From the NCBI GenBank assembly GCA_038380435.1, contig JAWZYU010000034.1:41478901-41542900 (forward strand): a stretch of DNA of 64,000 bases, read 5' to 3'. This DNA comes from Ryuthela nishihirai. Taxonomy: Eukaryota > Arthropoda > Arachnida > Araneae > Heptathelidae. The notes under the pieces were generated by a model. The model was given only the letters and a program-made list of their open reading frames with translations. It searched no databases and was not told where the DNA came from. Every line of letters starts with the position of its first letter. The first letter of the stretch is position 1. The position numbers and the translations under genes were made by a program. Positions 51,501 through 58,533 of the stretch are shown here, in pieces.

Positions 51501-53276
51501 CTTTTTTAGAAATCTATATGGATTACAAATACTTAATGTATTTGTCCCAGTGGCTTAGCCCATACTTTGTCTATTGGTTAGTGTACTGTTTGTGTCTATG
51601 TGAGACACATATCTGCAAATTTCAACAAAAATCTGTAATGGATAGCAATATTTGTAATGTTTCCTTTGTTCTGCCAGGAAAGTTTATCCTATATTTTGGC
51701 ACTAGTATATGTTTCTTTTAGTTTTTCTATGACATGTATTAGAAAAACCATACACTAGGACCAAAATATAGGCAAAATTGCCACAGGTGGAATAAATAGA
51801 AAACAGTTGGTTGCTCCCACTTTTTCATAAAATACAACAGGTATATATATCATGTAGGTAATGATACTGTCAAATGGTTGTCTGACTACTAAATCAGGTA
51901 GCATTTCCTTGAGTATGCATTTGTTTATTGTATGAAAAACCTGTCCTACCATCCTTTGTATAGAGTAATATCCACCTACCTTCTGTAATTACCCTTTCAC
52001 CATAAAAGCCCAACCAACAAACTATGCAACCAAGTGGTTAAAGAAATTAAAATGCAGATGGCTCTTAAGTTCAATTTCTGGATGTCATGAAATGTTTCTT
52101 TTTTCATCTTTCATTTGCATCTCACCTTCTTCACAGATGTCTACGATTCATATTTATTGATAGGCTCTTATCTAGGGTTACCAGATGCCACTGTTCTAAA
52201 AGAAGGGCAGAAAAGGTAGAAATTGAGGACTCGGAAGACATGCTTTCAATCAATAAATATTTAGTGGAAAAAATTTTCACCGACATAAGGGATTTTTTCC
52301 ACTAAATATTGATTGATTTATCAACACCAAAAGAGCATCAGATAATGCTGTGATTATCATCTACATGCTTTCAGTTTGTGAAATATGTTTCTTCCTGCCA
52401 AGTTTTATTTCGAGTACCAACTAACAGTTTAGTCAGAAGAAGGCATAATTCTAATTATTCAGTACACTTTAAAATATATGACACTCCAATTTTTTTTCAC
52501 ATTTGATAAGCAATCAAGGGTTATTTCTTCAAATGGCAACATTTTTTTATCCAATTAGTGGGAATATTAAAGCAAGCTAAATTAGCAAAGATATTACCAA
52601 ATTTACATGTAATCAAAAACGTATATGGTTAGGATAAAACATTAACATATAACCAATCCTAAAGATTTTAATAGTTTATTTTTTTCAACTCCGCTGAGTG
52701 ACTGGCAGTTTTGGGTTAGATTACTGCATTAAAAATTATATTACTCACATAAAACCCTTGACATCGACCATAGAAACCTATTTGATTTAACTGTCCATAT
52801 TCTTTAAGAAGCACTTCAGAAGATAACTGTTTGTCTAAACTTAGGAGAGCACCATGTTTATTTTCTGCACGAAGTTTCATCAAAAACTTAACACCAGATT
52901 TCAAACCATTCACTACATTACACTCTGCTTCAAGCTCTTTCATATAATACTCTGCGCAAAAAAAAATTGAATCTCTATTTTCATATATCATTTTACAAGT
53001 CCTCGTACATTTTGTTACACATCGCTCAAAAATTAATATAAAACTTCTATAGCCACTCCCTTTTATACTTTCGGAAAAATCGAATTCTTCTAAGTTACTT
53101 TTCAACTTTTCAACTTCTACTTCAAGCCATTCAATATAGTCTAAAATACAACGAAATAATATGGTAAATTTTTCTGCATAACAACTACTGTCTTTAGTAA
53201 AATAATCTAAGTTATTTAATGCTAGCGAAGTAAATTCTGAAGAACCTAATAATACGTCCTCTCCGCATGTTCCCAT
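15325..53276 (-). CDS. LIPE: Hormone-sensitive lipase gene, 8 coding exons, complete
   Basis: This gene encodes a cytosolic neutral lipase that hydrolyses diacylglycerol, cholesteryl and retinyl esters during lipolysis. The coding exons on the minus strand are 53276-52749, 47591-47355, 44880-44701, 41742-41632, 33534-33390, 28130-27912, 20781-20093 and 15537-15325. Every junction has GT/AG sites and keeps frame, giving 2,322 coding bases and 773 residues; the human adipocyte form is about 775. Visible landmarks are the HSL N-terminal domain (1 to about 300), the oxyanion motif HGGGF (339-343), the nucleophile GDSAGG (Ser413), a long variable loop (about 467-680), the acid motif DPCLDD (Asp708) and LPHGF (His738). 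Phases are 0 except introns 5-6 and 6-7, which are phase 1. Introns range from about 2.5 to 8 kb and are full of transposons. Identification rests on family motifs; exon joins are inferred from splice consensus, not from transcripts. Confidence 0.96.
15911..16371 (-). mobile_element. SINE-A copy in LIPE intron 7, partial tail duplication
   Basis: A 78-bp partial tail precedes the full tail. Flanked by AACATACAGG (15901-15910 and 16372-16381). The right copy overlaps the end of the adjacent MITE, so the SINE inserted at the MITE boundary. Confidence 0.94.
16378..16909. mobile_element. TA-flanked MITE (Tc1/mariner type)
   Basis: Terminal inverted repeats start CAGGGTATCCGAAAAA and CAGGGTGTCCGAAAAA, extend about 40 bp, and are flanked by TA on both sides. 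Length is 532 bp with no transposase. Confidence 0.85.
16997..17372 (-). mobile_element. SINE-A copy in LIPE intron 7
   Basis: Flanked by a perfect 15-bp repeat TTTATTCATAGTGGC (16982-16996 and 17373-17387). The tail lacks about 10 bp around the CTCCCG segment. Confidence 0.95.
17388..18503. other. LIPE intron 7 sequence, nothing identified
   Basis: AT-rich intron sequence with no coding exon and no clear repeat boundary. Confidence 0.5.
18504..18952 (-). mobile_element. Diverged SINE-A copy with a partial extra tail
   Basis: A 47-bp partial tail, then a full tail and body with a short CA run and a damaged B box region near 18880. No clear target repeat. Confidence 0.8.
19045..19230 (-). 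mobile_element. SINE-B copy 1 (second tRNA-derived family)
   Basis: Read on the minus strand, SINE-B has a Ser/Leu-like tRNA head (GGCCGAGTGGTTAGCGTGCT and GGTTCGAGCCCCGGGTAAGG in the best copy). A body with CTGACAGGCTCCTGTCAGAC follows, ending AGCAGCTGCTTGAGGGGG plus an A/T simple repeat. This copy is preceded by a run of about 13 C. Confidence 0.85.
19657..20037 (+). mobile_element. SINE-A copy next to LIPE exon 7
   Basis: Flanked by the perfect 14-bp repeat TATGCTAGAATAGG (19643-19656 and 20038-20051). It lies in intron 7, antisense to LIPE, 56 bp from the exon 7 donor. Confidence 0.95.
20093..20781 (-). CDS. LIPE: LIPE exon 7 (regulatory loop)
   Basis: Starts 'AYAGVAN' followed by six Asp. 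It then encodes the long charged, poorly conserved loop that in mammals carries the phosphorylation sites. Candidate basophilic kinase sites here are RKHS and KSKRTIS. The conserved fold resumes at '[20 protein letters not shown]'. The acceptor is CTTATAG and the donor GTG|GTAAGT. A SINE-A copy ends 56 bp downstream of the donor. Assignment as a phosphorylation loop is by family analogy. Confidence 0.93.
21316..21508 (-). mobile_element. SINE-B copy 2
   Basis: Full-length SINE-B with a mutated tRNA head (CACTCAGTCACAGGAC on the + strand). An (AAT)n stretch lies at the tail side. Confidence 0.85.
21509..22328. other. LIPE intron 6 sequence with a perfect hairpin
   Basis: AT-rich, no exon. It contains the 18-bp perfect inverted repeat at 21856-21895. 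Confidence 0.5.
21856..21895. repeat. Perfect 18-bp inverted repeat, 4-base loop
   Basis: Arms AAGAAAATAGTCTAGATC and its exact complement are separated by CACT. It may be the fused ends of a lost palindromic element, or chance in AT-rich DNA. Confidence 0.8.
22330..22545 (+). mobile_element. SINE-B copy 3, best-preserved tRNA head
   Basis: Starts AGTCCCGTGGCCGAGTGGTT (A box), then GGTTCGAGCCCCGGG (B box), the body, and a tail TTGAGGGGG followed by (TTTA)n. The anticodon stem is imperfect, so it is not called as a tRNA gene. Confidence 0.88.
22734..22949 (-). mobile_element. 5'-truncated SINE-A
   Basis: Tail and part of the middle only; the tRNA head is missing. The perfect repeat TCATGCCCCAGG on both sides (ending 22733 and 22961) shows that the truncated form itself inserted, as target-primed reverse transcription predicts. 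Confidence 0.95.
23655..23790. repeat. 49-bp minisatellite, 2.8 units
   Basis: Units start at 23655, 23704 and 23753 with TGTTGTCAAACACTGTTCAT. They are nearly identical, so recent. Reading frames here are repeat artefacts. Confidence 0.9.
23800..24200. other. LIPE intron 6 sequence, nothing identified
   Basis: No exon or clear repeat. Together with 22960-23650 it is plain intron sequence. Confidence 0.4.
24204..24392 (-). mobile_element. SINE-B copy 4
   Basis: Full body and tRNA head (CCGGGGCTCGAACCCAGGTC on the + strand). An (AAT)n tract lies at the tail end. Confidence 0.88.
24439..24728 (-). mobile_element. 5'-truncated SINE-A
   Basis: Flanked by the perfect repeat AGCACATATTTGGG (24425-24438 and 24729-24742). 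The tRNA head is absent. Confidence 0.94.
24743..25657. other. LIPE intron 6 sequence, nothing identified
   Basis: AT-rich, with many TTAATAA-type simple stretches. No exon. Confidence 0.4.
25670..26456 (-). mobile_element. 5'-truncated SINE-A with 4 tail units
   Basis: Units begin at 25670, 25838, 26007 and 26176. The body stops before the tRNA head. The direct repeat CTCAGACATAAA flanks the whole block (25658-25669 and 26457-26468), so array and body share one insertion site. Confidence 0.95.
26849..27050 (+). mobile_element. SINE-B copy 5
   Basis: The head is damaged (AAGGTCGAGTGGTTTGCATG); B box and body are intact. It ends CAGCTGCTTGAGTAGG followed by an AT-rich tail. Confidence 0.85.
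27051..27911. other. LIPE intron 6 sequence, nothing identified
   Basis: AT-rich intron next to exon 6, with a short C run near 27557. No other exon. Confidence 0.4.
27912..28130 (-). CDS. LIPE: LIPE exon 6 (catalytic serine GDSAGG)
   Basis: Completes Gly401 and codes on to residue 473. It holds '[15 protein letters not shown]', in which Ser413 is the nucleophile, then '[19 protein letters not shown]' leading into the variable loop. The acceptor is ATATTTAG and the donor GTAAGT, both phase 1. Confidence 0.96.
28131..28862. other. LIPE intron 5 sequence, nothing identified
   Basis: AT-rich, with a small (TA)n run near 28518. No exon. Confidence 0.4.
28873..29262 (-). mobile_element. SINE-A copy in LIPE intron 5
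   Basis: Full length, flanked by GTACATAAGG (28863-28872 and 29263-29272). Confidence 0.95.
29737..30480 (+). mobile_element. LTR-like repeat, copy 1
   Basis: Collinear with 40303-41395 from TGATGGTCCACCCATTCACT through a shared AATTTTTGGAAATAAACTT (poly(A)-like) to TTTGGCAAG..TTGCCTGG. The start with TG, the internal AATAAA and a possible primer-binding-like TGGTGCCCAATG in copy 2 suggest an LTR plus leader, but no retroelement protein is present. Confidence 0.45.
30689..30757 (-). repeat. Inverted fragment of the LTR-like repeat
   Basis: The reverse complement matches the first 70 bp of the 29737 repeat (GTGATGGTTCACCATTCACT). With copy 1 it forms an inverted pair. Confidence 0.65.
31001..31394 (+). 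mobile_element. SINE-A copy in LIPE intron 5
   Basis: Full length with a clean tRNA head and a tail ending (CCCAA)n. Flanked by TTGTTTGATCA (30990-31000 and 31395-31405). Confidence 0.96.
31643..32226. mobile_element. TA-flanked MITE with long inverted repeats
   Basis: Ends CAGGGTGTTTCAAAAATA and its complement near 32226. Inverted repeats run about 100 bp (through GGTAGATAACAT and CCTATGCAATTCTCATTCC on the other arm). TA on both sides; no transposase. Mariner-type ends. Confidence 0.88.
32229..33389. other. LIPE intron 5 sequence, nothing identified
   Basis: AT-rich; no coding exon before exon 5. Confidence 0.4.
33390..33534 (-). CDS. LIPE: LIPE exon 5 ([17 protein letters not shown])
   Basis: Codes for residues 353-400 plus the first base of codon 401. 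It carries '[20 protein letters not shown]' and 'FPRALEEV', near-identical to vertebrate HSL at conserved positions. The acceptor is ATTTGCAG and the donor GG|GTAACT (phase 1). One oddity is '[11 protein letters not shown]', where the usual Glu of 'LAPE' is Ala. Confidence 0.96.
33908..35428 (-). mobile_element. Degenerate Tc1/mariner element with a nested SINE
   Basis: Inverted ends CACTGAGATGCCAGTTTATT and its complement, each beside TA. Without the SINE the element is about 1.1 kb. Minus-strand frames near 34040-34290 read '[16 protein letters not shown]' and '[16 protein letters not shown]', matching the second and third catalytic regions of Tc1-like transposases but broken by frameshifts. 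Confidence 0.82.
34576..34960 (-). mobile_element. SINE-A inside the Tc1/mariner element
   Basis: Full-length SINE-A flanked by GAGGTTGGTG (34566-34575 and 34961-34970). It is younger than its host transposon. Confidence 0.96.
35429..38796. other. LIPE intron 4 sequence
   Basis: No exon seen. A 28-bp direct repeat (CATCTCAGTTAGATCAATGC) occurs twice near 35458-35513. The rest is AT-rich without recognisable elements. Confidence 0.45.
38797..38972 (-). mobile_element. SINE-B copy 6, diverged
   Basis: Shortened body (one CTGACAGGAG segment lost) and mutated tRNA head. Confidence 0.8.
38973..40302. other. LIPE intron 4 sequence, nothing identified
   Basis: AT-rich, no exon. Confidence 0.4.
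40303..41395 (+). mobile_element. LTR-like repeat, copy 2, interrupted by a SINE
   Basis: Collinear with 29737-30480 after removing the SINE-A at 40637-41010. It holds AATAAACTTTATT and, further on, TGGTGCCCAATGC, which could be a primer binding site. No coding region. Confidence 0.45.
40637..41010 (-). mobile_element. SINE-A inside the LTR-like repeat
   Basis: Flanked by AATGATATAG (40627-40636 and 41011-41020). About 26 bp between the middle and the B box is deleted. Confidence 0.95.
41632..41742 (-). CDS. LIPE: LIPE exon 4 (oxyanion hole HGGG)
   Basis: Codes for 37 residues (316-352) ending '[19 protein letters not shown]'. HGGG supplies the backbone amides of the oxyanion hole in the HSL esterase family. 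The acceptor is CTATTACAG and the donor GAA|GTAAGT, both phase 0. Confidence 0.95.
42059..42440 (-). mobile_element. tRNA-like SINE-C with flanking 70-bp direct repeats
   Basis: On the minus strand a tRNA-like segment (about 42205-42125, with GGTTCGGATCACACTC as B box) lies between two copies of AATCAGTAGTAAATAATCA.. (42059-42126 and 42353-42430). The right copy has about 9 extra bases. GGCACCATCTAT is shared with the copy at 49370. Confidence 0.6.
42441..42971. other. LIPE intron 3 sequence, nothing clear
   Basis: AT-rich; a weak tRNA-like SINE remnant may lie near 42540-42605. No exon. Confidence 0.35.
42980..43648 (+). mobile_element. Non-autonomous hAT element
   Basis: Inverted ends CATAGATTCCCAAC and CAGTGATTCCCAACC (complement of the right end), with a G-rich GGGGGCGAT subterminal block on both sides. 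An 8-bp target duplication, GGTTAAGT / GGTTAGGT, lies at 42972-42979 and 43649-43656. It is 669 bp and keeps only the transposase 3' end. Confidence 0.88.
43172..43351 (+). pseudogene. hAT transposase C-terminal fragment
   Basis: A 59-codon open frame to TAA with '[20 protein letters not shown]' and '[20 protein letters not shown]'. This is the conserved C-terminal dimerisation segment of ZBED5/SCAND3-type hAT transposases. The rest of the protein is missing. Confidence 0.85.
43657..44160. other. LIPE intron 3 sequence
   Basis: No exon. A direct repeat of about 37 bp (ACTTACAGAATTATATATTA) is doubled near 44075-44150. Confidence 0.45.
44168..44545 (-). mobile_element. Diverged SINE-A copy in LIPE intron 3
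   Basis: Complete from tail to tRNA head with many changes. Short target repeat TCTATGT (44161-44167 and 44546-44552). Confidence 0.9.
44701..44880 (-). CDS. LIPE: LIPE exon 3
   Basis: Codes for residues 256-315, with '[12 protein letters not shown]' near the start and 'STVCREGQ' at the end. It is the linker between the N-terminal and catalytic domains. The acceptor is TTAAAG, with no strong pyrimidine tract (a weaker site), and the donor is CAG|GTAGGA. Phase is 0 on both sides. Confidence 0.85.
45324..45511 (-). mobile_element. SINE-B copy 7
   Basis: Full body and tRNA head (CTCGGCCATGGGA at the right edge on the + strand). Confidence 0.87.
45512..47354. other. LIPE intron 2 sequence, nothing identified
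   Basis: AT-rich; short reading frames without conserved motifs. No exon. Confidence 0.4.
47355..47591 (-). CDS. LIPE: LIPE exon 2
   Basis: Codes for 79 residues (177-255), starting [10 protein letters not shown] and ending TENDFMK. The acceptor is TTGCAG just above 47591 and the donor GTAAAT just below 47355; both are phase 0. Content such as '[10 protein letters not shown]' and '[10 protein letters not shown]' matches the second half of the HSL N-terminal domain. Confidence 0.92.
47592..48589. other. LIPE intron 1 sequence, nothing identified
   Basis: AT-rich; no exon or named repeat. Confidence 0.4.
48601..48961 (-). mobile_element. Old SINE-A copy in LIPE intron 1
   Basis: Diverged but collinear to the tRNA head, with a duplicated AGCACTTTTTGCACACAATG near the tail. 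Flanked by AATTCAAAGGG (48590-48600 and 48962-48972). Confidence 0.9.
49370..49640 (-). mobile_element. SINE-C-like tRNA-derived copy
   Basis: On the minus strand a tRNA-like segment with GGTTCAAATCCTG as B box lies at about 49478-49409. Flanking sequence (AATATTCAGTGGAAAA and GGTAATGCTGTGATTATTCA) recurs at 52236-52370. Confidence 0.6.
49641..50554. other. LIPE intron 1 sequence
   Basis: No exon. C run and (TA)n(CA)n tract near 49791-49840. Confidence 0.45.
50565..50920 (+). mobile_element. Old SINE-A copy in LIPE intron 1
   Basis: Diverged tRNA head (GGGGGTGGCTCAG), middle and one tail. Flanked by ACACTTGTTA (50555-50564 and 50921-50930). Confidence 0.92.
50931..52235. other. LIPE intron 1 sequence, nothing identified
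   Basis: No exon. AAGTTATTAATAATGTTTAT is repeated near 50990 and 51110. Confidence 0.4.
52236..52370. repeat. SINE-C fragment forming a hairpin
   Basis: AATATTTAGTGGAAAAAA (about 52255) and its complement TTTTTTCCACTAAATATT (about 52293) are inverted arms of about 25 bp around TTTTCACCGACATAAGGGA. The right flank GATAATGCTGTGATTATCAT matches the SINE-C tail. Confidence 0.65.
52749..53276 (-). CDS. LIPE: LIPE exon 1 (start codon, N-terminal domain)
   Basis: Codes for residues 1-176, from [10 protein letters not shown] to QGFY. This is the HSL_N region, ending in the conserved 'YGRC.GF' motif. The start is the first Met of an open frame. The donor is GTGAGT at 52748-52743, phase 0. The open frame runs a few codons past the donor, but the next exon continues the family alignment, so the donor is preferred. 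Confidence 0.92.
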
Positions 53277-53515
53277 TTTCCTTGTTTGTTCAAGTTTAAA
53301 ACATTCTTAAAATCATAAGATGTCATATGGTAGGAAAACAGATTTAGGTGTTGCCACTCACTTGATTGTGCAATCAAAACCTTCTGTCTCAAACATGGAG
53401 GTAGGAAGAGAAGGAGTCGCCTTATCGTTTCAAACTGTAACCGAGCGTCGCCATATTGCTCCTTCTCGTAAGCGTGCTATCACTGTGCTAACGAACGACA
53501 GAATGTCTTTAAAAA
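53277..53515. promoter_or_regulatory. Likely LIPE promoter/5' region, possibly bidirectional
   Basis: This is the immediate upstream flank of the LIPE start. It is richer in G+C and CpG than surrounding sequence, with GAGCGTCGCCATATTG (a YY1-like CCATATT core) near 53442-53457. A short divergent THAP-like frame starts at 53516. No TATA box is obvious. Confidence 0.35.
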
Positions 53516-53593
53516 ATGGGTACGTGCATAGTATATGAATGCGTCAATAAGACTGCGAAAACGATCAAAGGGATAGCATTTCATAGACAATAA
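53516..53593 (+). pseudogene. Short THAP-domain-like N-terminus
   Basis: A 25-codon frame from ATG to TAA with the pattern Met-x2-Cys-x4-Cys and 'KGIAFHR', which resembles the start of a THAP (C2CH) zinc finger. A good GTAAGC donor follows directly after the stop, so the exon is either broken or read differently. It lies 240 bp from the LIPE start in divergent orientation. It may be a dead first exon or a chance match. Confidence 0.3.
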
Positions 53594-54640
53594 GTAAGCT
53601 AAAGTTTTGCTATGTAAATTGGAAACTATTTTTGTTATTTCAACTATATATATAACAGTAGCGTAGTTAGTGCCTACGGAAGGGGATAGGGCAGAGTGGA
53701 TTGTAAAAACTTGCGGAAGGGGTTGGAAAATTTCCCAGTGTTTTAAATGTAAACTGATTAAATAAAAGTTTATTATAAATTCATAGAAAGAAGTAATAAA
53801 TCAAGAAACCGGAGAGAATTTAATACCCACATTATTCATTTCCTATGCTTTTGATGTACCTTACACAAAGGCTACAGAATTTTCCTGTTTTGTCAATGAG
53901 AATCTAACTTCGAAACTCCATAATTTCTGAAATATGCATTTAATGGAAAAATGTGACTGAAGATAAATTAAAGATCATAATCAAATCTATTTAAATTTCT
54001 ATTTTCAATAATATTCGTTTAGTATTTTAATAGTTGCAGAAACTGGAATATTAAATAATAATCTTCCATGTATGCCACTGAGAACCCACGGAAAAAGGAG
54101 GTACGGATGCGCAACTCCCATAGGACCCATGGTAACAGCGAGGCAATGGCAGCGCATCAATGGTGGATTTTCCGAACTTCAATTCGGTTCCGGTTGCTGC
54201 ATTCCTTATTTCCATTATTTTAACATAGTTAACTCTAGTTGCACTTATTAATTGCTCTTTCGTATATCTTTTTTTTTGAAAAAGTATTTACATATATTTT
54301 ATACTCTTCCTATATCCAGGATTTATAAAATATAATATTGCTCATCAATACTACAATTTTTTAAAATACTTTTTGATATTAAATTTTGCAAAGTCAACCG
54401 TCCATATATGTTCATAACATTCAATTGTCAAATTAAAAAAAATGTTTTTGAAATATTTAACATATCACTTCAGTATTTTCTGACCCCTTTTTGTCATTAT
54501 ACCGATATTAAAATTTTGAACATATATCGATATTATAATAAATTTATTTTTTAGAGAAATTTTTTTGAAATATTTTAATGTTGAATTATTTATGAAATCG
54601 ATTTATAATAAGTTAGTGTCAGACCATTGTGTCAAGCAGC
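53594..54640. other. Intergenic upstream of LIPE
   Basis: AT-rich, with a G+C-richer stretch at 54085-54200 containing several CpG. This could be a promoter or old repeat. A 20-bp SINE-B end (CAAGCAGCTGCTTGAGGG) sits near 54633. No gene seen. Confidence 0.4.
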
Positions 54641-56775
54641 TGCTTGAGGGTGTTTTTTTTAGTACAATATTTAAAATGCTGTTATTCTGAATGAAATTGT
54701 TTCACAAGTAATTTGGATTTATATATATATATACTGTATTTCTGCTAAAATAAATTAGTAATTGAAACAACAGAGAATTCAAAGAAATTGATTTTATTCA
54801 AAGCATACAAGAAACATTCAATATGAAATATTAGGGAAGTAGCACAGCCAATACATTAAATTATAATTTCTCAATGTGACAAAACCATGGAGATACTTCA
54901 GTGTTTAACATAGTTTGTGAATCAACCACAAATATGAGGCCAAACAGAAGTTTGTTTATAATTTATATAAATATTACAACATAACCTCTATACAATCTAC
55001 AGATTCTACAATATATTATGAGATGATATTAAGACTTTTCACATAGAAGCAGACTTAAAATATTACAATACAAATAAACAGCGATTTAAACAACATCTTA
55101 ACGAAGTATGATATACATATGTGCTGTCCTGTAAGAGAAATGTACAAGAAACAAATTCAATGCGCTAACTAATCTGTGCTGAGAACCTAACTTGGAAGTC
55201 TATAATTTCTAAAATATGCATTTAGTGGAAAATATGACTGAAGATAAATTAAATATCTCAATCAAATATATTTAAATATAGATTTTCAAAAATATTCGTT
55301 TAGTATTTAAATAGCTGCGGAAGTTGGAATATTAATAATCTTCCATGTTATGCCAGTGAGAACCTAACTTGAAGCTCATAACTTCTAATATATGCATTTA
55401 ATGGAAAAATGTGACTGACGATAAATTAAAGGTTATAATTAAATCTATTCAATACCTATTTTCAACATTAGGAACTTTTGATTAAACAACAATACTTTGA
55501 AATGTTGTGCGCCCCCCCCCCCCCCCCCACTAAACACATAATTCAGTATTTAAGGTTTCTATATCAGACGCCATAAGTTTTTTTATTTGGTGTATTTGCT
55601 ACAAACTTTAATTAGTTTTATATAACTTATATAAAAGATAATGTGTCATTTGACATAGTCCAAGAATTTGCATTTTGAACTTTTCCCTGGAGAGAATTTC
55701 CTTCCCAAAGTTCCGTTTAATCAGGATCAGATCAAAAATGGAATGGAGGTAAAGTGGGTAGGGGAAAAAATAAAACTTAGACGAAAAGTGGGTAGGGAAA
55801 AAAATAAAACTTAGACGACCTGATATTCCAATGCAATATAGCATTTTCCCCTCCGTTTTACAGGTCTTTAAAAAAAATGAAATACGTTTATTGATCAATA
55901 GCATGAAATATAAATAAGTTTAATAATTTGTCCCTATTACTCTTACTAGCATTCTGAAAAGGGGCGGAAACTCCCTAGATCCGTCTCTGCATTGGTTATA
56001 GTTCTACAATCAATCCCTATTTTACAAAAAAGATGCTGCATAGCTTTCATTTGATGTGTAATTTGTTGACTAATCTTACGTGGGGTTAAAAAAACTGTGT
56101 TTAAAAACAAAATTGAATGCAAATCAGAAGCCGAAAAAAGTAGTTCTTTGATAAAAAAAAAAGAAAAGAAATCGATATTATTCAGCAATAATTGTCCAAA
56201 TAGTCTGCTAATTTAATCAAAGTTTTTCAATCTCTATTACTACAAAAGGAATATATAAAAAACCTTTAAATACTGAATAAGAATCTTTTTCGTACATGAA
56301 ACAATTGCGATTTTATTGAGCAGTATTCGTACAAAACATTCGGATATATTGCAATTGATGTGCAGGGCGCAGCTTTCTGAGTAGGAACAACATGTCTACC
56401 GCCGTTCTCCGTGGCTACACTAACGATCTATGCTAAGAGATAGTAAGGGCGCCTCCCTCTCTTCCTTTTCCGAAAGGTTGGACTGTTGTAGCCAAAGAAA
56501 GAATATGGAAAAGAGGTTCAAAACAAAGGACTTAATGAATCATCAGGTATCGTACACTCATTAAAGGTGAAGTTAGCTTTGTAGGATACGAACAAAGCTT
56601 TAGCTTTCCACTTTTGAAATTAAATACTATTGTACAGTTTCATAACATATCTATTTTTGTTCGTGAAAACATTAAAGAAAGCATTGCTTCCCTTGCTTTC
56701 ATGGACGTTTCACTGTTGGCATTATCTGCGTATGAGACCAGTGGTGGCTCGTCCCTATTCCCTTTTATTTACATA
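54641..56775. other. Intergenic, nothing identified
   Basis: AT-rich, with a C run at about 55512-55528 and a doubled segment AAAGTGGGTAGGG..AGACG near 55750-55817. Segments near 53880-54080, 55180-55340 and 55355-55470 resemble each other (GCATTTAATGGAAAAATGTG), an unnamed dispersed or tandem repeat. Confidence 0.45.
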
Positions 56776-58315
56776 CACCATCTGATCAAAAGTATCTGGA
56801 CACCCTTTCTGAGTAATGGATTCGCCAATATATGCCACAGCGATGGCCCAAACAGCTATAAAACCACGCACATCGCCTGACAAAACTCAAAAACAGAAAG
56901 CCTCAAAAGCCCTAACGTTTGATCTTCCTTGGATGATTAAAAGAAACTGGCAAACCTCACATACACACATGAACGGGAGAATACGGCAGAGCTCAGTGAC
57001 TTCCAACGTAGCACGGTCATGGGATGCCACCTTAGCATCAAATCAGTTCGAGATATTTAGGCCCTGCTGCAGATGCCCCGATCAACTGTAAGTGATGCAA
57101 TTGTGAAGTGAAAACGACTAGGAGCAATAACAGTGCAATCGCGACCTGGTAAGCCATGTAAAATGACAGAGTGGGACCATTGAGTGCTGAAGGGGCTGGT
57201 GCAACAAAATCGCCTGTAATGGGTTTCAACACTCACTGCCGAGTTCCAAAATGTCTCTGGTAGCAACGCCAGCACTATAACATTTCATTGCGAGTTACAG
57301 GTAATGGGTTTCTATGCCGAGTAGCCACAGACAAGCCTAACATAAACAAGATCGACGCATGCGTCGGTTGGAGTTGTGTAAAGCATGGCATGAAGGAGTG
57401 GCATTCATGAAGGCAAAGCAAGCATGAAGGGGTTGGTGCAACAAAATCCCTGTAGTCGGTTACAACACTCACCGCCGAGTTCCAAAATATCTCTGGTAGT
57501 AACGCCAGCACCGTAACATTTCGTTGCAAGTTACAGGTAATGGGTTTCTATGCCGAGCAGCTGCACACAAGCCGAACATCAACAAGATAGACGCCACGCG
57601 TCGGTTGGAGTGGTGTAAAGCATAGAACCAGTGGATTCTTGAGCGGTGGAACCATGTTCTCTGGAGTGATGAATCATGTTTCACCATCTGGTAGTCCGAC
57701 AGACAAATCTGAGTGTGGAGGTTGCCAGGTGAACTTTATCTGCCTGACTATGTTATGCTAACTGTGAAGTTTGGTGGAGGAGGTATTATGCTCTTTGGCT
57801 GTTTTTCATGGTTCGGACTGGTCTTTTAGTTACAGTGAAAGGGACTCTGAACACCGTGGCCTATAATGACATCGCGACAATTCTGTGCTCCCAACGCTAT
57901 GGCAACAGTTCGGTGAAGACTCTTTCCTCTACCAATATGACAATACCTCAATGCAATGCCCCTGTCTACAAAGCGAGGATCGTGCAGGAATGGTTGGATG
58001 AGATGGGTGTGGAAAAACTTCACTGGCCTGCACAGAGCCCTGATCTTAACCCCATGAAACACCATTGGGAGGAATTGGAACGTCGACTGCGAGCCAAGCC
58101 ATAGTGGTCGACGTCAGTGACTGGCTTCACTAATGCTCTTGTGGCAGAATAGCAGGCAATTCCCACAACAACTTATCAAAATTGAGCGGAAAGCCTACTA
58201 TGCAGAGTGGACGCTGCGATAGCACCAAAGAGTAAACCAACGCGATAATAATTTCTTTCCTATTACCGGGATATTGTGGATGAACGAGTGTCCAGATACA
58301 TTTAATCATATAGTG
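56776..58315 (+). mobile_element. Degenerate Tc1-like transposon
   Basis: Length is 1,540 bp. The left end CACCATCTGATCAAAAGTAT and the right end (complement CACTATATGATTAAATGTAT) are both flanked by TA. The + strand codes for a broken Tc1 transposase. The last part is clear at 57955-58104 ('EMGVEKLHWPAQSPDLNPMK' to 'ELERRLRAKP'), and an N-terminal HTH region is suggested near 56985-57090. An inner segment (about 57190-57560) is partly duplicated. It cannot be functional. Confidence 0.88.
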
Positions 58316-58533
58316 TATATTCTTCCTTATCTGTGATATTCTCATGGGGGAAATATTCCATTATACCTCGTGTCCAGATACATTTAATCATATAGTGTAT
58401 ATTCTTCCTTATCTGTGATATTCTCATGGGGGAAATATTCCATTATACCTCGTGTCCAGATACATTTAATCATATAGTGTATATTCTTCCTTATCTGTGA
58501 TATTCTCATGGGGGAAATATTCCATTATACCTC
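58288..58533. repeat. 82-bp tandem repeat, 3 copies, spanning a transposon end
   Basis: Units start at 58288, 58370 and 58452. Each begins GTGTCCAGATACATTTAATC, the Tc1 right inverted repeat, followed by about 50 bp of flank. The copies are essentially identical. Confidence 0.95.
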
